This document shows, piece after piece, positions 1 through 9,232 of a DNA stretch of 47,785 nt. Under the pieces are notes generated by a model. It worked only from the letters and a program-made list of their open reading frames with translations, did no database searches and had not been told where the DNA came from. The translations under genes were made by a program, and so were the position numbers. The number at the start of each line of letters is the position of its first letter. The first letter of the stretch is position 1. Source of the stretch: SZAS-103 sp964640525 (GTDB lineage: Bacteria > Pseudomonadota > Gammaproteobacteria > Xanthomonadales > Xanthomonadaceae); contig CAZXGS010000018.1 in the NCBI GenBank assembly GCA_964640525.1, forward strand, positions 1 through 47,785, given 5' to 3'.

Positions 1-170
1 CGGGCGAACTGGCTTGCGGGATTGCGCGAAAGGCGTGGTTCGACAGGCTCACCACGAACGGACTTGCGGGGTCGGGCGAACGGACTTGCGGGATCTGGCG
101 AACGGACTTGCGGGATCTGGCGAACGGCGTGGTTCGACAGGCTCACCGCGATTGGCCTTTGACGGCGGCC
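1..170. repeat. Interspersed repeat cluster with short 22-bp tandem units
   Basis: Two copies of the window-wide repeat core (TTCGACAGGCTCACC, near 39 and 133) flank a short tandem array. The 22-bp unit beginning CGAACGGACTTGCGGG recurs at 55, 77 and 99, and its first bases recur at 121. The region reads open in several frames but has no recognisable protein content. It probably continues upstream of the window. Confidence 0.8.
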
Positions 171-212
171 GTTGGCAGCGCCGGAATCGCGGCGATCCCC
201 ATCAACGGATCG

Positions 213-2468
213 TCAGTTCGCCCACGCCCCGTGCGCACGCCCGGACAGCACCGTCTGCGCCAGGTTGGGGTCGGCGCCGAGCAGGTCGATGGCATCGCCG
301 AGGATTGCTGCGGCCTCGGTGGCAAGCGGACTGACGCGGTCCTGGGCTGCCTTGTCGCGGGCCGCTTCCGCCGCGATGTCGCGCTCGTCGGCGTCGAGGC
401 CGTCGTCGGCGCGCGCCATGCCCGCCTCGAGTCCGAATTTCTTGCGTTCGGCCTCGCGCTGCTTGCGCTTGGCGGCGTCCTTGTCGCGTTCGGCCATGCG
501 CTCGGCGAGGTTGAGCGAGAGGGTTTTCTTGTCTGCCTGCTCACGGTACTGGGCGTAGTCCTGCATCAACCACTGGTATTCGTGATCGGATGCCGCGGCC
601 ACGCGCGCGTCGTGCAGGGCGACCAGTTTGGGAACCAGCGCAGCGAAATGGTTGAGCACCCGATAACTGGCCGCAGCCACACGCGTGAACGGCAGGGCGT
701 TGTCGTAGGTGCTCTCGCCGAACTCCTTGGCATTCGGGCTGGCGGGGAAGGCGATGTCCGGAACCACGCCCTTGATCTGCGTGCTGGCGCCATCGACGCG
801 GAAGAACTGCTCGATGGTCAGCTTGACCTGGCCGAACTGTGGCGGGCTGGTGCGGGTGATGCGGTTGAGGTCGATCAGGTTCTGCACCGTGCCCTTGCCG
901 AAGGTGTCCTCGCCCAGGATCAGGCCGCGGCCGTAGTCCTGGATCGCGCCGGCAAAGATCTCCGAGGCCGAGGCCGAGCCGCGGTTGACCAGCACCGCGA
1001 ACGGGCCGGTCCAGTCGGCGTGGGTGTCGTCGTCGTACTGCACGTTGACGCGGCCGTCCGAATCGCGCACCTGCACCACCGGGCCGGGGCCGACGAACAG
1101 GCCGGTCAGGTCGATCGCCTCGATCAGCGAACCGCCGCCGTTGTCGCGCAGGTCCATCACCACGCCTTCGACCTTTTCGGCCTTGAACTTGGCCAGGATC
1201 TTCTGCACGTCGCGGGTGGCCGAGGCGTAGTTGGGGTCGTTCTTGCGGCGGCCCTCGAAGTCCTCGTAGAAGGTCGGCAGGTCGATCACCCCGATCTTGT
1301 GCTGGTGCGCGCCGCTGCCGGTCTGGATCACGCGCGCCTTGGCGGCCTGTTCCTCGAGGTGGATCTTGTCGCGCACCAGCGCCACCGTGGCGGGCTTGGC
1401 ATCCATCCCGGCATCCCCGGGCAACAGCTCCAGACGCACGGTGGTGCCCTTGGCGCCGCGGATCTTGTCCACCACGTCGTCGATGCGCCAGCCCACCACG
1501 TCCACCATCTCGCCGTCCTTGCCCTGACCGACCGCCACCACGCGATCGCCGACCCGCAGCTTGCCGGACTTGCCGGCCGGGCCACCCGGGACGATCTGGC
1601 GGATCACCACGTAGTCGTCCTGCTTCTGCAGCACCGCGCCGATGCCCTGCAGCGACAGGCTCATGGAGATGTTGAAGTTGGCGGTGGTGCGCGGATCCAT
1701 GTAGTCGGTGTGCGGATCCAGGCTCTGCGCATAGGCGTCCATGAACGACTGGAACACGTCCTCGCCGTTGAGCAGGCGGGTGCGGCTGGCCAGTTGCTCG
1801 TAGCGCTTGTCCAGGGTCTTGCGGATCTGCTCGGGCTTTTCACCGGCCAGCTTCAGGCGCAGCACGTCGTTCTTGACGTAGTTGTGCCAGAGCGCGTCCA
1901 GCGCCTCGTCGTTGGCGGCCCAGGCGGCGTCCTTGCGGTCGTAGGCCCAGGTTTCGTGGGTCTTGAAATCGAAGTCGTGCTTGAGCAACGTGCGCGCGAA
2001 GGCCACACGCTGGTCCACGCGCTTGAGGTAGGTGCTGAAGATGTCGAAGGCCGGCTGCAGGTGGCCGGTCTTGATCGCATCGTCCAGGCCGGTCTTGTAC
2101 GGCGCGAAGCGGTCGAGGTCGGCCTGGGTGAAGAACAGCTTCTCGGGGTCGAGCGAGTCGAGGTAGCGCTTGAAGATCTGCGCCGACATCGCATCGTCCA
2201 GCGGTTGCGGCCGGTAGTGGAAGCGTGCGTCGGTGAGCAGGCGATAGACGATCTGTGCTTCGCGGCTTTCCTGCGCGGTCGGTTCCAGCGAGGTCCCGCC
2301 AGTGCGCGATACCGGTGCGCCGTGGCTGGACAGCGCCGCCGGCGCGGTCGAGGCGATCAGGTCACGCAGGCCGTCCATCGGGTCTTGCGGCCTGGTCGCG
2401 AGCTGGTGCCCGACGTAGGCCAAAGGGGCGGCAGCGGCGATCAGCAGCACCAACATCGTCTTGCGCAT
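213..2468 (-). CDS. prc: Periplasmic tail-specific C-terminal processing protease (Tsp/Prc, S41A)
   Basis: The 751-residue product is a serine/lysine protease expected to degrade or trim periplasmic proteins from their C-termini. The N-terminus has a short basic segment and hydrophobic stretch (residues 4-20), consistent with export. A PDZ domain spans about residues 270-350. The catalytic core holds Ser500 (NRGSASASEIFAGA), Asp511 and Lys525 (FGKGTVQ); the spacing of 11 and 25 residues matches Ser430/Asp441/Lys455 of E. coli Prc. The long N-terminal helical region and C-terminal DUF3340-like tail are typical of the large Prc type rather than short CtpA. The ATG at 2468 is preferred because upstream in-frame codons give arginine-rich, non-family sequence and would hide the signal segment. 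The gene lies downstream of lipB on the same strand after a 216-bp gap. Confidence 0.95.
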   Translation of the reverse strand: MRKTMLVLLIAAAAPLAYVGHQLATRPQDPMDGLRDLIASTAPAALSSHGAPVSRTGGTSLEPTAQESREAQIVYRLLTDARFHYRPQPLDDAMSAQIFKRYLDSLDPEKLFFTQADLDRFAPYKTGLDDAIKTGHLQPAFDIFSTYLKRVDQRVAFARTLLKHDFDFKTHETWAYDRKDAAWAANDEALDALWHNYVKNDVLRLKLAGEKPEQIRKTLDKRYEQLASRTRLLNGEDVFQSFMDAYAQSLDPHTDYMDPRTTANFNISMSLSLQGIGAVLQKQDDYVVIRQIVPGGPAGKSGKLRVGDRVVAVGQGKDGEMVDVVGWRIDDVVDKIRGAKGTTVRLELLPGDAGMDAKPATVALVRDKIHLEEQAAKARVIQTGSGAHQHKIGVIDLPTFYEDFEGRRKNDPNYASATRDVQKILAKFKAEKVEGVVMDLRDNGGGSLIEAIDLTGLFVGPGPVVQVRDSDGRVNVQYDDDTHADWTGPFAVLVNRGSASASEIFAGAIQDYGRGLILGEDTFGKGTVQNLIDLNRITRTSPPQFGQVKLTIEQFFRVDGASTQIKGVVPDIAFPASPNAKEFGESTYDNALPFTRVAAASYRVLNHFAALVPKLVALHDARVAAASDHEYQWLMQDYAQYREQADKKTLSLNLAERMAERDKDAAKRKQREAERKKFGLEAGMARADDGLDADERDIAAEAARDKAAQDRVSPLATEAAAILGDAIDLLGADPNLAQTVLSGRAHGAWAN

Positions 2469-2684
2469 TACGGGGATCCTTGGCGGAACAACGAATTCGA
2501 GGGGTCGGACAGCATGCACCAGGCGCCTGAATCGCGCCTGTGCCAAACGACGGGGGTGGAACTCAAACGGCCAACCCTCGCAACAAGCCCGCCGGACGGC
2601 ACTGACGGCGCGATGGGCGGGCGCCGCGGTTGGGCGCACGCGGCATGGACGCCGGGAAGCACGGGCGACGGTGATCCATCGGAG

Positions 2685-3380
2685 TCAGGCGCACGCAGGC
2701 GAAGGGCAGGGACGGACCAGCAGCGGTGGGAGGTCGGTTCGCCACACCGGCTGCAGGCCGAGCTGCCGCGACAGCGCCGCGACCAGACTCGGAACCAACG
2801 CAGACGCGGTGGAAGGGCCGCCCAAGTCTAGCACCGAGGTGACCTGCAGGCCGGCGTAGCCGCAGGGGTTGATGCGATGGAAGGGCGACAGATCCATCGC
2901 GACGTTGAATGCCAGCCCGTGGAATGTGCAGCCGCGACGCACGCGCAGGCCGAGCGCCGCGATCTTCGCCCCGGCTACGTACACGCCCGGTGCCCCGTCG
3001 CGACGTGCGCCGTCGATGTTCCAGTCGGCCAGCACGTCGATCACCGCTTGCTCGATGCGCTCGACCAGATCGCGCACGCCGAGCCTGATCCGGCGCAAGT
3101 CCACCAGCGGGTAGGCAACGATCTGGCCGGGGCCGTGGTAGGTGACCTGGCCGCCGCGATCCACGTGCAGCACCGGGATGTCGCCGGGCGCGAGCACATG
3201 CTCGGGTCTGCCGGCCTGGCCGAGGGTGAACACCGGGTCGTGCTCGACGACCCACAGCTCGTCCTGCGTGGCCTCGTCGCGCGCGTCGGTGAAGGCCTGC
3301 ATCGCCCGCCACACCGGTTCGTAGGCGCAGCGGCCCAGGTCCCGCACCGACCAGGGGCGTGGCGGACTCACAGCGTCCAT
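2685..3380 (-). CDS. lipB: Octanoyl-[acyl carrier protein]:protein octanoyltransferase LipB
   Basis: The 231-residue product transfers octanoyl groups from acyl carrier protein to lipoyl domains, the first step of lipoate synthesis. The family signature RGGQVTYHGPGQ is at residues 75-86. The catalytic pair is Lys139 (GAKIAALG) and Cys173 (NPCGYAGLQVTS). The length is normal. Its start overlaps the 3' end of the upstream DUF493 gene by 13 bp, so the two are probably translationally coupled. No lipA is visible here, although the ybeD-lipB-lipA order is common in relatives. Confidence 0.96.
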   Translation of the reverse strand: MDAVSPPRPWSVRDLGRCAYEPVWRAMQAFTDARDEATQDELWVVEHDPVFTLGQAGRPEHVLAPGDIPVLHVDRGGQVTYHGPGQIVAYPLVDLRRIRLGVRDLVERIEQAVIDVLADWNIDGARRDGAPGVYVAGAKIAALGLRVRRGCTFHGLAFNVAMDLSPFHRINPCGYAGLQVTSVLDLGGPSTASALVPSLVAALSRQLGLQPVWRTDLPPLLVRPCPSPACA

Positions 3381-3679
3381 TTCACTTCCGGGTGCGCGCG
3401 CAGGGCGCGGTGGGCTGCCTCGTATTCCTCGCGCGATGCAGCGCGGAAGCTGACCGTGACCGACACGAAACGTCCCGCACTGGAGGCGCGTGCGGACACG
3501 CTTTCATGCTCGACCTCGAGCCCGGCCGCGGCCAGCAGGCGCGGGATCTCGGTTTCCAGTTGCGCCGATGCCGGGCCCATCGCCGAGATCTGGAATACCC
3601 CGGGGAACTGGAAGCCCTTGGCCTGCGTATCGCCGTCGAGGATCCCGGGCGTGCTGTGTCGAGCGTGAGGTTTGTCCAT
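3368..3679 (-). CDS. ybeD: DUF493 (YbeD-like) protein
   Basis: The 103-residue product matches the YbeD/DUF493 family, a small ferredoxin-fold protein that often sits beside lipB and may be regulatory. Supporting features are the GFQFPGVFQISAMGP segment (residues 22-36), the SVTVSFRA strand and the C-terminal HPEVKWTL. The ATG at 3679 is chosen because everything upstream in frame is low-complexity and the family starts near here. The 3' end overlaps lipB by 13 bp. The biochemical role is not established. Confidence 0.9.
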   Translation of the reverse strand: MDKPHARHSTPGILDGDTQAKGFQFPGVFQISAMGPASAQLETEIPRLLAAAGLEVEHESVSARASSAGRFVSVTVSFRAASREEYEAAHRALRAHPEVKWTL

Positions 3680-3798
3680 GCACCTATTATCGGCGCTGGT
3701 GGGCACGATCCCAAGCGGATGGACGCAGGCGGAGCCGCTTTCCCCCGCCTGGGCAAGCCGGACTGGCCAAGCGCGGGCGTCCGCCGCACAATCCCTGC

Positions 3799-4545
3799 AT
3801 GCGAACCCTCCCGTTGCTGGTTTCCGTTGGATTGCTCGGCCTGCTGGCCGTCCCGCGCGCGCAGGCCGAGGATGCGGTGTATCGCTGCGAGTCGGCCGCG
3901 GGCGTGAGCATCCAGTCCTCCCCGTGTCCGAAGGGCGCGACCCAGCGCAAGATTCTTTTCGAGCGCCCGGCCGATTCGCCGCCGCCCGTGGCAGCCTCAG
4001 CCGCACCGGCTCCTGCGGCGCCCCCGCCAATGCTGGTCGCCGGCCACCCGGTGACGCCGCCCAACGCCATGCGCCTGCCGAGCCAGCCCTACCCGCTGTG
4101 GGAGTGCATGCGTGGCGACGGTTCCACCTACGACAGCCGCGATGGCATCCCCGGCCGCCGCTGGGTCACCGCCAAGCCGGCCGCGCCGGACGCGTCCGAT
4201 GGCGGCGACGGTCCCTCGCCGGAAGCCCAGAAGGCCGCGCTGGAGCAGCAGGTGAAGAACAACGGAGGGACGCTGGTGCGCCCCTACCAAGGTCCCACCG
4301 TCAGCGTGGCAAGCAACGATTCGACCCCACCGGCCCAGCCGCCGCCCCCGCCTGGCGCCGGCCCCGGACAGTGGGTCAACGACCAGTGCGTGCAGTTGCC
4401 GCCCGAACAGGCCTGCAAGCGTTATGCGGCACGCCGTGATGCCCTGCGGCGGCAGATCTACGCCGCCCTGCCCAGCCAACGCTCGCTGTACGCACCCGAG
4501 GAGCAGGACCTGACCTCGATGCTGTACGCCGCGTGCAGGATGTGA
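3799..4545 (+). CDS. Exported DUF4124-type protein
   Basis: The 248-residue product has a signal peptide (residues 1-23, cleavage expected near RAQA/ED). A DUF4124-like motif follows (YRCESAAGVSIQSSPCPKG), then a proline/alanine-rich linker, a central region with a conserved-looking PLWECMRGDGSTYDSRDG segment, and a C-terminal part with further cysteines (QCVQLPPEQACKRY). Paired cysteines suggest disulfides in the periplasm. The function is unknown. The start at 3799 gives a clean signal peptide. A CACAAT hexamer seven bases before the ATG could be a -10 element of a leaderless transcript, but that is weak. The gene converges with the SDR gene. Confidence 0.85.
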   Translation: MRTLPLLVSVGLLGLLAVPRAQAEDAVYRCESAAGVSIQSSPCPKGATQRKILFERPADSPPPVAASAAPAPAAPPPMLVAGHPVTPPNAMRLPSQPYPLWECMRGDGSTYDSRDGIPGRRWVTAKPAAPDASDGGDGPSPEAQKAALEQQVKNNGGTLVRPYQGPTVSVASNDSTPPAQPPPPPGAGPGQWVNDQCVQLPPEQACKRYAARRDALRRQIYAALPSQRSLYAPEEQDLTSMLYAACRM

Positions 4546-4599
4546 TTGGACAGAGGACAGAGGCTGCGGACCGGGGCGGTGGCAACCTGGCAGGTGCGG

Positions 4600-5376
4600 T
4601 CAGAACCCGTAGCGCAGGAATCCCCCATCCACCGCGATGCATTCCCCGGTGATGTAGCTGGCGGCCGGCAGGCACAGGAACGCCACCGCGGCGGCGACTT
4701 CTTCCGGTTCGCCGATTCGTCGCAGCGGGGTGCGTTCGATCACCTCGTCGTAGTATTCCGGGTCGGCCAGCGCCGGTGAGGTGCGCCGGGTACGGATGTA
4801 CCACGGTGCCACCGCGTTGACCCTGACGCCGTCGCTGGCCCATTCGCAGGCCAGGTTCTTCGTCAGTTGATGCACCGCGGCCTTGGTCATCCCGTACGGT
4901 GAGCCGGTGCGCACGTGGGTTGCGCCGGAGACGCTGCCCACGTTGACGATGCTCGATGCGGCGTGCCGGACCAGCAGCGGGTAGGCGTAGCGACACAATT
5001 CGAACGTGGCCGCGACGTTGAGTTCGAACACGGCGCGCCATTCGTCGTCGGCATAATCCATGGTCGGCTTGCGCTGATTGGTGCCGGCGTTGTTGACCAG
5101 GATCGACAGCCCGCAGTCCAGGTCCTCGATCCAGTCGAACAGCTCGCGCCGCGCTTCCGCGTCGGCAAGGTCGCAGGCGAAGGCACGCACCACGCGTTCG
5201 GGAAAGTCCTCCTCGAACTCGGCGCGCACGTTTTCAAGGTGGTCGCCGTCGCGAGCCACCAGCAAGACGTCGGCGCCGAAGTCGAGCAACTCGCGCGCGC
5301 TGGCCTGGCCGATGCCGGCGCTCGCGCCGGTGACCAGCGCCATCTGTCCGTCCAGCCGCCAGCGGGGGTTGCTCAT
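4600..5376 (-). CDS. Short-chain dehydrogenase, tropinone-reductase-like
   Basis: The 258-residue product is a classical SDR, an NAD(P)-dependent oxidoreductase acting in the cytoplasm. The Rossmann cofactor motif TGASAGIG is at residues 16-23, NNAG at 95-98 and Asn120 in the ELNV segment. The catalytic residues are Ser148, Tyr161 and Lys165 (YGMTK). The NNAGTNQRKPTMDY, YGMTKAAVHQLTKNLACEWA and VNAVAPWYIRT segments closely resemble plant tropinone-reductase-like SDRs, but the substrate cannot be read from the sequence. The ATG at 5376 gives the family-like start RWRLDGQMALVTG. No partner gene adjoins it. Confidence 0.92.
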   Translation of the reverse strand: MSNPRWRLDGQMALVTGASAGIGQASARELLDFGADVLLVARDGDHLENVRAEFEEDFPERVVRAFACDLADAEARRELFDWIEDLDCGLSILVNNAGTNQRKPTMDYADDEWRAVFELNVAATFELCRYAYPLLVRHAASSIVNVGSVSGATHVRTGSPYGMTKAAVHQLTKNLACEWASDGVRVNAVAPWYIRTRRTSPALADPEYYDEVIERTPLRRIGEPEEVAAAVAFLCLPAASYITGECIAVDGGFLRYGF

Positions 5377-5596
5377 GTCCGGCTCGACTCCCGGGAAAGC
5401 CCTGTGATGCCGGCATTCCGCCAATGCACCGCCGACGCCGGGTTCGCGGTGACGCGGGTTCGGTGACCGGCGATCAACGCATCCGGTCCTCGTGCCGCGT
5501 CGATCGGCAAGCGCATGGAGACGTGGCGGTACATCGGCAGGATCGTTTCGTGCCGGCGCATCGCCCGTGCTGCGTGGGCGAGGGCTGGACGCGGCA

Positions 5597-6571
5597 TCAG
5601 TAGTTGATTCTCACGTGCTGTTGGTTGACCACGCGCGCGCTGGTACACGCGGTTTCCTTGTCGTTGCCGGGCTGAATGGTCCACGCCGGGTTGCTGACGA
5701 GCGCGTTGTCGATGTAGGCGCGGATGGTGGTGAAGTGAGTCGATCCGTCAGCCGGAAACTGGCTGCACGAGCTGACGCCGTAGGTTTCCAGAGCGCCGCC
5801 AAAGACCCAGTTGAAGACCTGGAAGTAGCCGCTGGTGTTCAGGACGGCCGGCGCCAGCGAGGTCTGGGTGCGGTCGGTGGCAACGACCGTCCACTTCTGG
5901 CCGGCGCCGCGAATCATGCGGCCGTAGATGCGGTCTCCCGGCTTGACGACCACCGAGTTGCCGACATAGATCGTGCCGGACTTGCAGCAGTTCCAGGAAG
6001 CAATGGTCCATTCGTTGGTGCCGTAGCTGCTCCAGCCGAGCACCGGCTGCAGGATCGTCACCACGTTGTTCGCGTCTTCCAGCCCGGGAAAGAAGTACAG
6101 CGTCTGTCCCGACTTGGTGACCGGATCGGCAGGCACGGTCATGTAGGCGGTCAGCTTGTTCACGCCGCGGGCCAGCGTGGCCGACACCAGTTGCAGGTAG
6201 CCGTTGTAGACCTGCGGCAGGTGGATGGCGTCTTCGGTCGCTTCCACGCGCACGCCGCTCTTGAGGTAGTGCGGGAACGCGCAATGGCTGACCTGGCGCG
6301 CCATCCCGTCGGCGCGCAGGATGTTGCCGTCGGCCTGCAATTGCTCGCTCGGATCCACGCGCTGCACGCAGGAGGCGTGGAAATAACCGTAAGGCGTGCG
6401 CACGTAATCGGCGGTCATGCCGCGCATCTGCGCGATTTCGGTCGCCGAAACCCTGGCCAGGCCGATGTCGCGACCGTTGGCCGCCGGTGCGGCCGATGCG
6501 CCGGTCGCGGCCAGCGCAGCGGCGAGCAGCAGGCTCGATGTGGCAAGAATGCTTGCGATGTTTGCGCGCAT
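5597..6571 (-). CDS. Secreted protein of unknown function
   Basis: The 324-residue product starts with a signal peptide (residues 1-28, ending near ASA/AP). The mature part has several cysteines (SCVQRV, HCAFP, NCCKSG, SSCSQFP, TACTSA), suggesting a disulfide-stabilised extracellular protein. Tryptophan- and glycine-rich segments (YFFPGLEDANNVVTILQPVL, NEWTIASWNCC, GDRIYGRMIRG) look like a beta-sandwich. Similar segments occur in secreted proteins of some bacteria and fungi, from memory only. No catalytic motif is evident. The ATG at 6571 is chosen for the signal peptide. The gene stands alone, divergent from a small lipoprotein gene. Confidence 0.82.
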   Translation of the reverse strand: MRANIASILATSSLLLAAALAATGASAAPAANGRDIGLARVSATEIAQMRGMTADYVRTPYGYFHASCVQRVDPSEQLQADGNILRADGMARQVSHCAFPHYLKSGVRVEATEDAIHLPQVYNGYLQLVSATLARGVNKLTAYMTVPADPVTKSGQTLYFFPGLEDANNVVTILQPVLGWSSYGTNEWTIASWNCCKSGTIYVGNSVVVKPGDRIYGRMIRGAGQKWTVVATDRTQTSLAPAVLNTSGYFQVFNWVFGGALETYGVSSCSQFPADGSTHFTTIRAYIDNALVSNPAWTIQPGNDKETACTSARVVNQQHVRINY

Positions 6572-6879
6572 TGCAGTCCCCTTGTGGCGATGATGGAAAG
6601 GATAGGGTGTCGGCGGCGTGCGCCGGACATGGCCGATCAGCCTACCGGAGGACGTCGTTCGCGTCACGCCACACGCGTGGCGCCGATGCGGTACGGCACC
6701 GCTGCCTGTCCTGCGCCGGACTTCTTCGATTTAGCGTGCTGTCGGGCACCGCTGGCGAGGCGCATTGCCTTTCGCGCGGGACGCAGGGCGCTGCCGTGCC
6801 AGCGGCAGCGGAGGCGGCGTGCCCGCCCTCGCCAGGCTGCGCTAGCATGGTGGCAGTTCCTGCTGCGGAGGACTTGGCC
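6572..6879. other. Divergent intergenic region
   Basis: This 308-bp gap separates the divergent secreted-protein and lipoprotein genes and should hold promoters for both. A TAGCAT hexamer at 6843-6848, 31 bases before the lipoprotein ATG, could be a -10 element, but no good -35 lies upstream. Two small hairpins are visible, at 6667-6682 and 6790-6809. No credible reading frame was found. Confidence 0.5.
6790..6809. repeat. Perfect 7-bp inverted repeat (hairpin or operator)
   Basis: The arms GCTGCCG (6790-6796) and CGGCAGC (6803-6809) are separated by six bases. The site lies about 70 bp upstream of the small lipoprotein gene. It may be an operator or a chance GC-rich hairpin. Confidence 0.35.
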
Positions 6880-7146
6880 ATGTCACGTTCGATTTTCCTG
6901 CTGCTCCTGGCCACTCCGGGCCTGCTTGCCGCCTGCAGTCATCCGGCGCCGCCGGCTTCACCGGCGGCCGATGCCACCACGCCAGCGGCGGCGACCTCCG
7001 GGGCCACCGATCTGAGCCGCAGCATCCACAAGCCCATCGACAAGGCCAAGGGTGTCGAGGGAACGGTGGAGAAGTCGTTCGAGAACCAGAACAGGCAACT
7101 CGACGCCGCCGAGGGCGCGAGCGCCAGTCAGGCCGCTTCGCCCTGA
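6880..7146 (+). CDS. Small lipoprotein
   Basis: The 88-residue product has a type II signal peptide with lipobox LLAAC, so Cys19 would be lipidated. The mature part is an Ala/Pro/Thr-rich linker followed by a charged, helical C-terminus (SIHKPIDKAKGVEGTVEKSFENQNRQL). Family and function are not recognised. The start is supported by a GGAGGA Shine-Dalgarno at 6867-6872. The stop is one base from the convergent sppA stop. Confidence 0.75.
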   Translation: MSRSIFLLLLATPGLLAACSHPAPPASPAADATTPAAATSGATDLSRSIHKPIDKAKGVEGTVEKSFENQNRQLDAAEGASASQAASP

Positions 7147-7147
7147 A

Positions 7148-9007
7148 TCACAACCCGCACATGCAGTGCGCCAGTTCCACGAAGGGTTTGTTGCGCGCGG
7201 TGGCGAGCCAGTCCAGGGTGTGCGCGAGCTGATCCTTTTCTTCGCTCGACAGGACGAGGGCGCCAAGCCCGCTGGCGGCCAGCAGGGCATGGGCTTCGCT
7301 GTTGCCGCTGAAGCCGGCGAAGAAACGTTCGAAGGCGGTCATCGGCTTTTCGACGTAGTCCACCCGGTACTGGCCCTTGCCAAGGTGCGCCAGTTCGGCG
7401 GCGCCGGCGATCGCATCACGCAGGCCACCCAACTGGTCCACCAGCCCGCGTTCCCTGGCTTGCGCGCCGCTCCACACCCGGCCACGGGCGACGGCGTCGA
7501 TCTGCGCCGGGCTGCGGTCACGGGCATGGGCGACCTTGGTGATGAACTGCTGGTAGCCGTGGTCGATGGTGGACTGGATCAGCTCTCCCACGGCCGGATC
7601 CAGCGCACGGGTCGGATCCATCGCCCCGGCCCAGCGGGTGGTGCCCACGCCGTCGTTGTGGATGCCGAGTTTCTCCAACACCCGCGGGCCGGTCATCGAC
7701 AGGCCGAAGATGCCGATCGAGCCGGTGATGGTGGAGGCATCGGCATAGATGCGGTTGGCATTCATCGAGATCCAGTAACCGCCGGAGGCAGCGACATTGC
7801 CCATCGACACCACCACCGGGATGCCGGCGTCGCGGGTCAGTTCGACCTGACGGCGGATCTGTTCGGACGGGAACACCTCGCCGCCGGGTGAATCCACCCG
7901 CAGCACCAGCGCCTTGGTGTGCCCGTCCTCGCGCGCCTGGGCGATCAGCGCGGCGGTGGACTGTCCACCGATCTTGCCTGGCGGCTGGCGACCGGAGCTG
8001 ATCTCGCCGGAGGCCACGACCACCGCCACCGCGTCGGCGCCGACCGGGGTCGACGGGGCGCCAAGGCGTGCGAGGTAATCGTCGAGGTCGATCTGCCGGA
8101 AGCTGCGGATGCGCGCATCGACCGCGCCCTTCTTCTCCAGCATCGCCTCGACTTCATCCTCGGTCTTCAGGCCATCCACGAGGTGCTCGTTCAAGGCCCA
8201 GCGCGCCATGTCGCCGTCGGCGGCCTTCAGGCCGTCGGGCAGGGCGTCGATGTCGGCGGCCAGCTTGATTGGGTCGATCCCGCGCGCCTTGCCCACGTCG
8301 GCCAGGTAGCGCTGCCAGAGGTCGTTCATCCAGTACAGGTCGGCAAGCTTGGCATCGGCCGAGGCCGCATCGAGGATGTAGGGTTCGGCAGCGGACTTGT
8401 ATTGACCGACGCGGAACAGCTGCACGTCCACCCCGAGCTTGTCCTGCAGGCCCTCGCGGTAATACAGGCGGTAATCGCCCAGCCCCTGCAGCATCAGGCC
8501 GCCGGCCGGGTTGAGGTAGATCGCGTTGGCTGGCGCGGCCAGCAGGTAGGTTTTCTGGTCGAGGTTGTCGGCATACGCGATGACTTCCTTGCCCGAATCA
8601 CGTACCTCGCGCAGGGCCCTGGCGACCTCGCGCAACTGCGCCAGGCCACCGCCGGCCTGGATGGTGTCCGGGCGGATCAGTACCCGCTCGATCCTTGGAT
8701 CGTGCTTGACCGATTGCAGCGCGCGCAGCAGGTCGCGCAACTGGACCTCCTTGGTGCCCTCGCCGAAGGCGCGACGCACCGCCATCGCACCGGGGCTGGC
8801 GCTGTACTGCTCGACCAGCCTGGCCTCCGGCGCGATCACCAGCGTCGTGCGATTGCGCAGGGCGGGGCGCTCGCTCAGCATGCCCAGCAGGATCAGGAAC
8901 ACGATGGCCAGGAAGATCAGGTTCATCGCCAGCCGCCGCGAATAATCCACGGTGCGCCAGATGCCGCGGACGAAGCGGTAGATCAGGCTGGGTTTGGGGT
9001 CTGACAT
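7148..9007 (-). CDS. sppA: Signal peptide peptidase SppA, 67K type
   Basis: The 619-residue product is an inner-membrane protease that cleaves leftover signal peptides. One transmembrane anchor lies at about residues 28-44. Two tandem S49 repeats follow, with the general base Lys204 (VGQYKSAAEPY) in the N-terminal repeat and the nucleophile Ser408 (GNVAASGGYWIS) in the C-terminal repeat. These match Lys209 and Ser409 of E. coli SppA. The length is normal for the fused double-domain form. Its 3' end abuts the convergent lipoprotein gene with one base between. Confidence 0.95.
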   Translation of the reverse strand: MSDPKPSLIYRFVRGIWRTVDYSRRLAMNLIFLAIVFLILLGMLSERPALRNRTTLVIAPEARLVEQYSASPGAMAVRRAFGEGTKEVQLRDLLRALQSVKHDPRIERVLIRPDTIQAGGGLAQLREVARALREVRDSGKEVIAYADNLDQKTYLLAAPANAIYLNPAGGLMLQGLGDYRLYYREGLQDKLGVDVQLFRVGQYKSAAEPYILDAASADAKLADLYWMNDLWQRYLADVGKARGIDPIKLAADIDALPDGLKAADGDMARWALNEHLVDGLKTEDEVEAMLEKKGAVDARIRSFRQIDLDDYLARLGAPSTPVGADAVAVVVASGEISSGRQPPGKIGGQSTAALIAQAREDGHTKALVLRVDSPGGEVFPSEQIRRQVELTRDAGIPVVVSMGNVAASGGYWISMNANRIYADASTITGSIGIFGLSMTGPRVLEKLGIHNDGVGTTRWAGAMDPTRALDPAVGELIQSTIDHGYQQFITKVAHARDRSPAQIDAVARGRVWSGAQARERGLVDQLGGLRDAIAGAAELAHLGKGQYRVDYVEKPMTAFERFFAGFSGNSEAHALLAASGLGALVLSSEEKDQLAHTLDWLATARNKPFVELAHCMCGL

Positions 9008-9232
9008 CGGGTTCTCCGGTGGTGCGTGACGTGGGGCTGGAACATTGCGCTGGCTTCAAACGCCGGCGGCTGACCAAGGGCCTGGGCTGGGCGTCGCCGT
9101 CGATCGCCACGCCCGCGAATGCGGGAGTCCGGCGCCGTCGTGTCCAGGCACGATGCGCCGCTGGAAACCGGCATGGCCTGCCTTGCAATCGAAAAAGGCG
9201 GCAGGAACGGCGCCAGCGGGCCGGGCCAACGC

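Noticed and set aside
108..2831. Long plus-strand frame antisense to prc and lipB
   Set aside because: It crosses two recognised genes and a repeat and has shadow-like composition.
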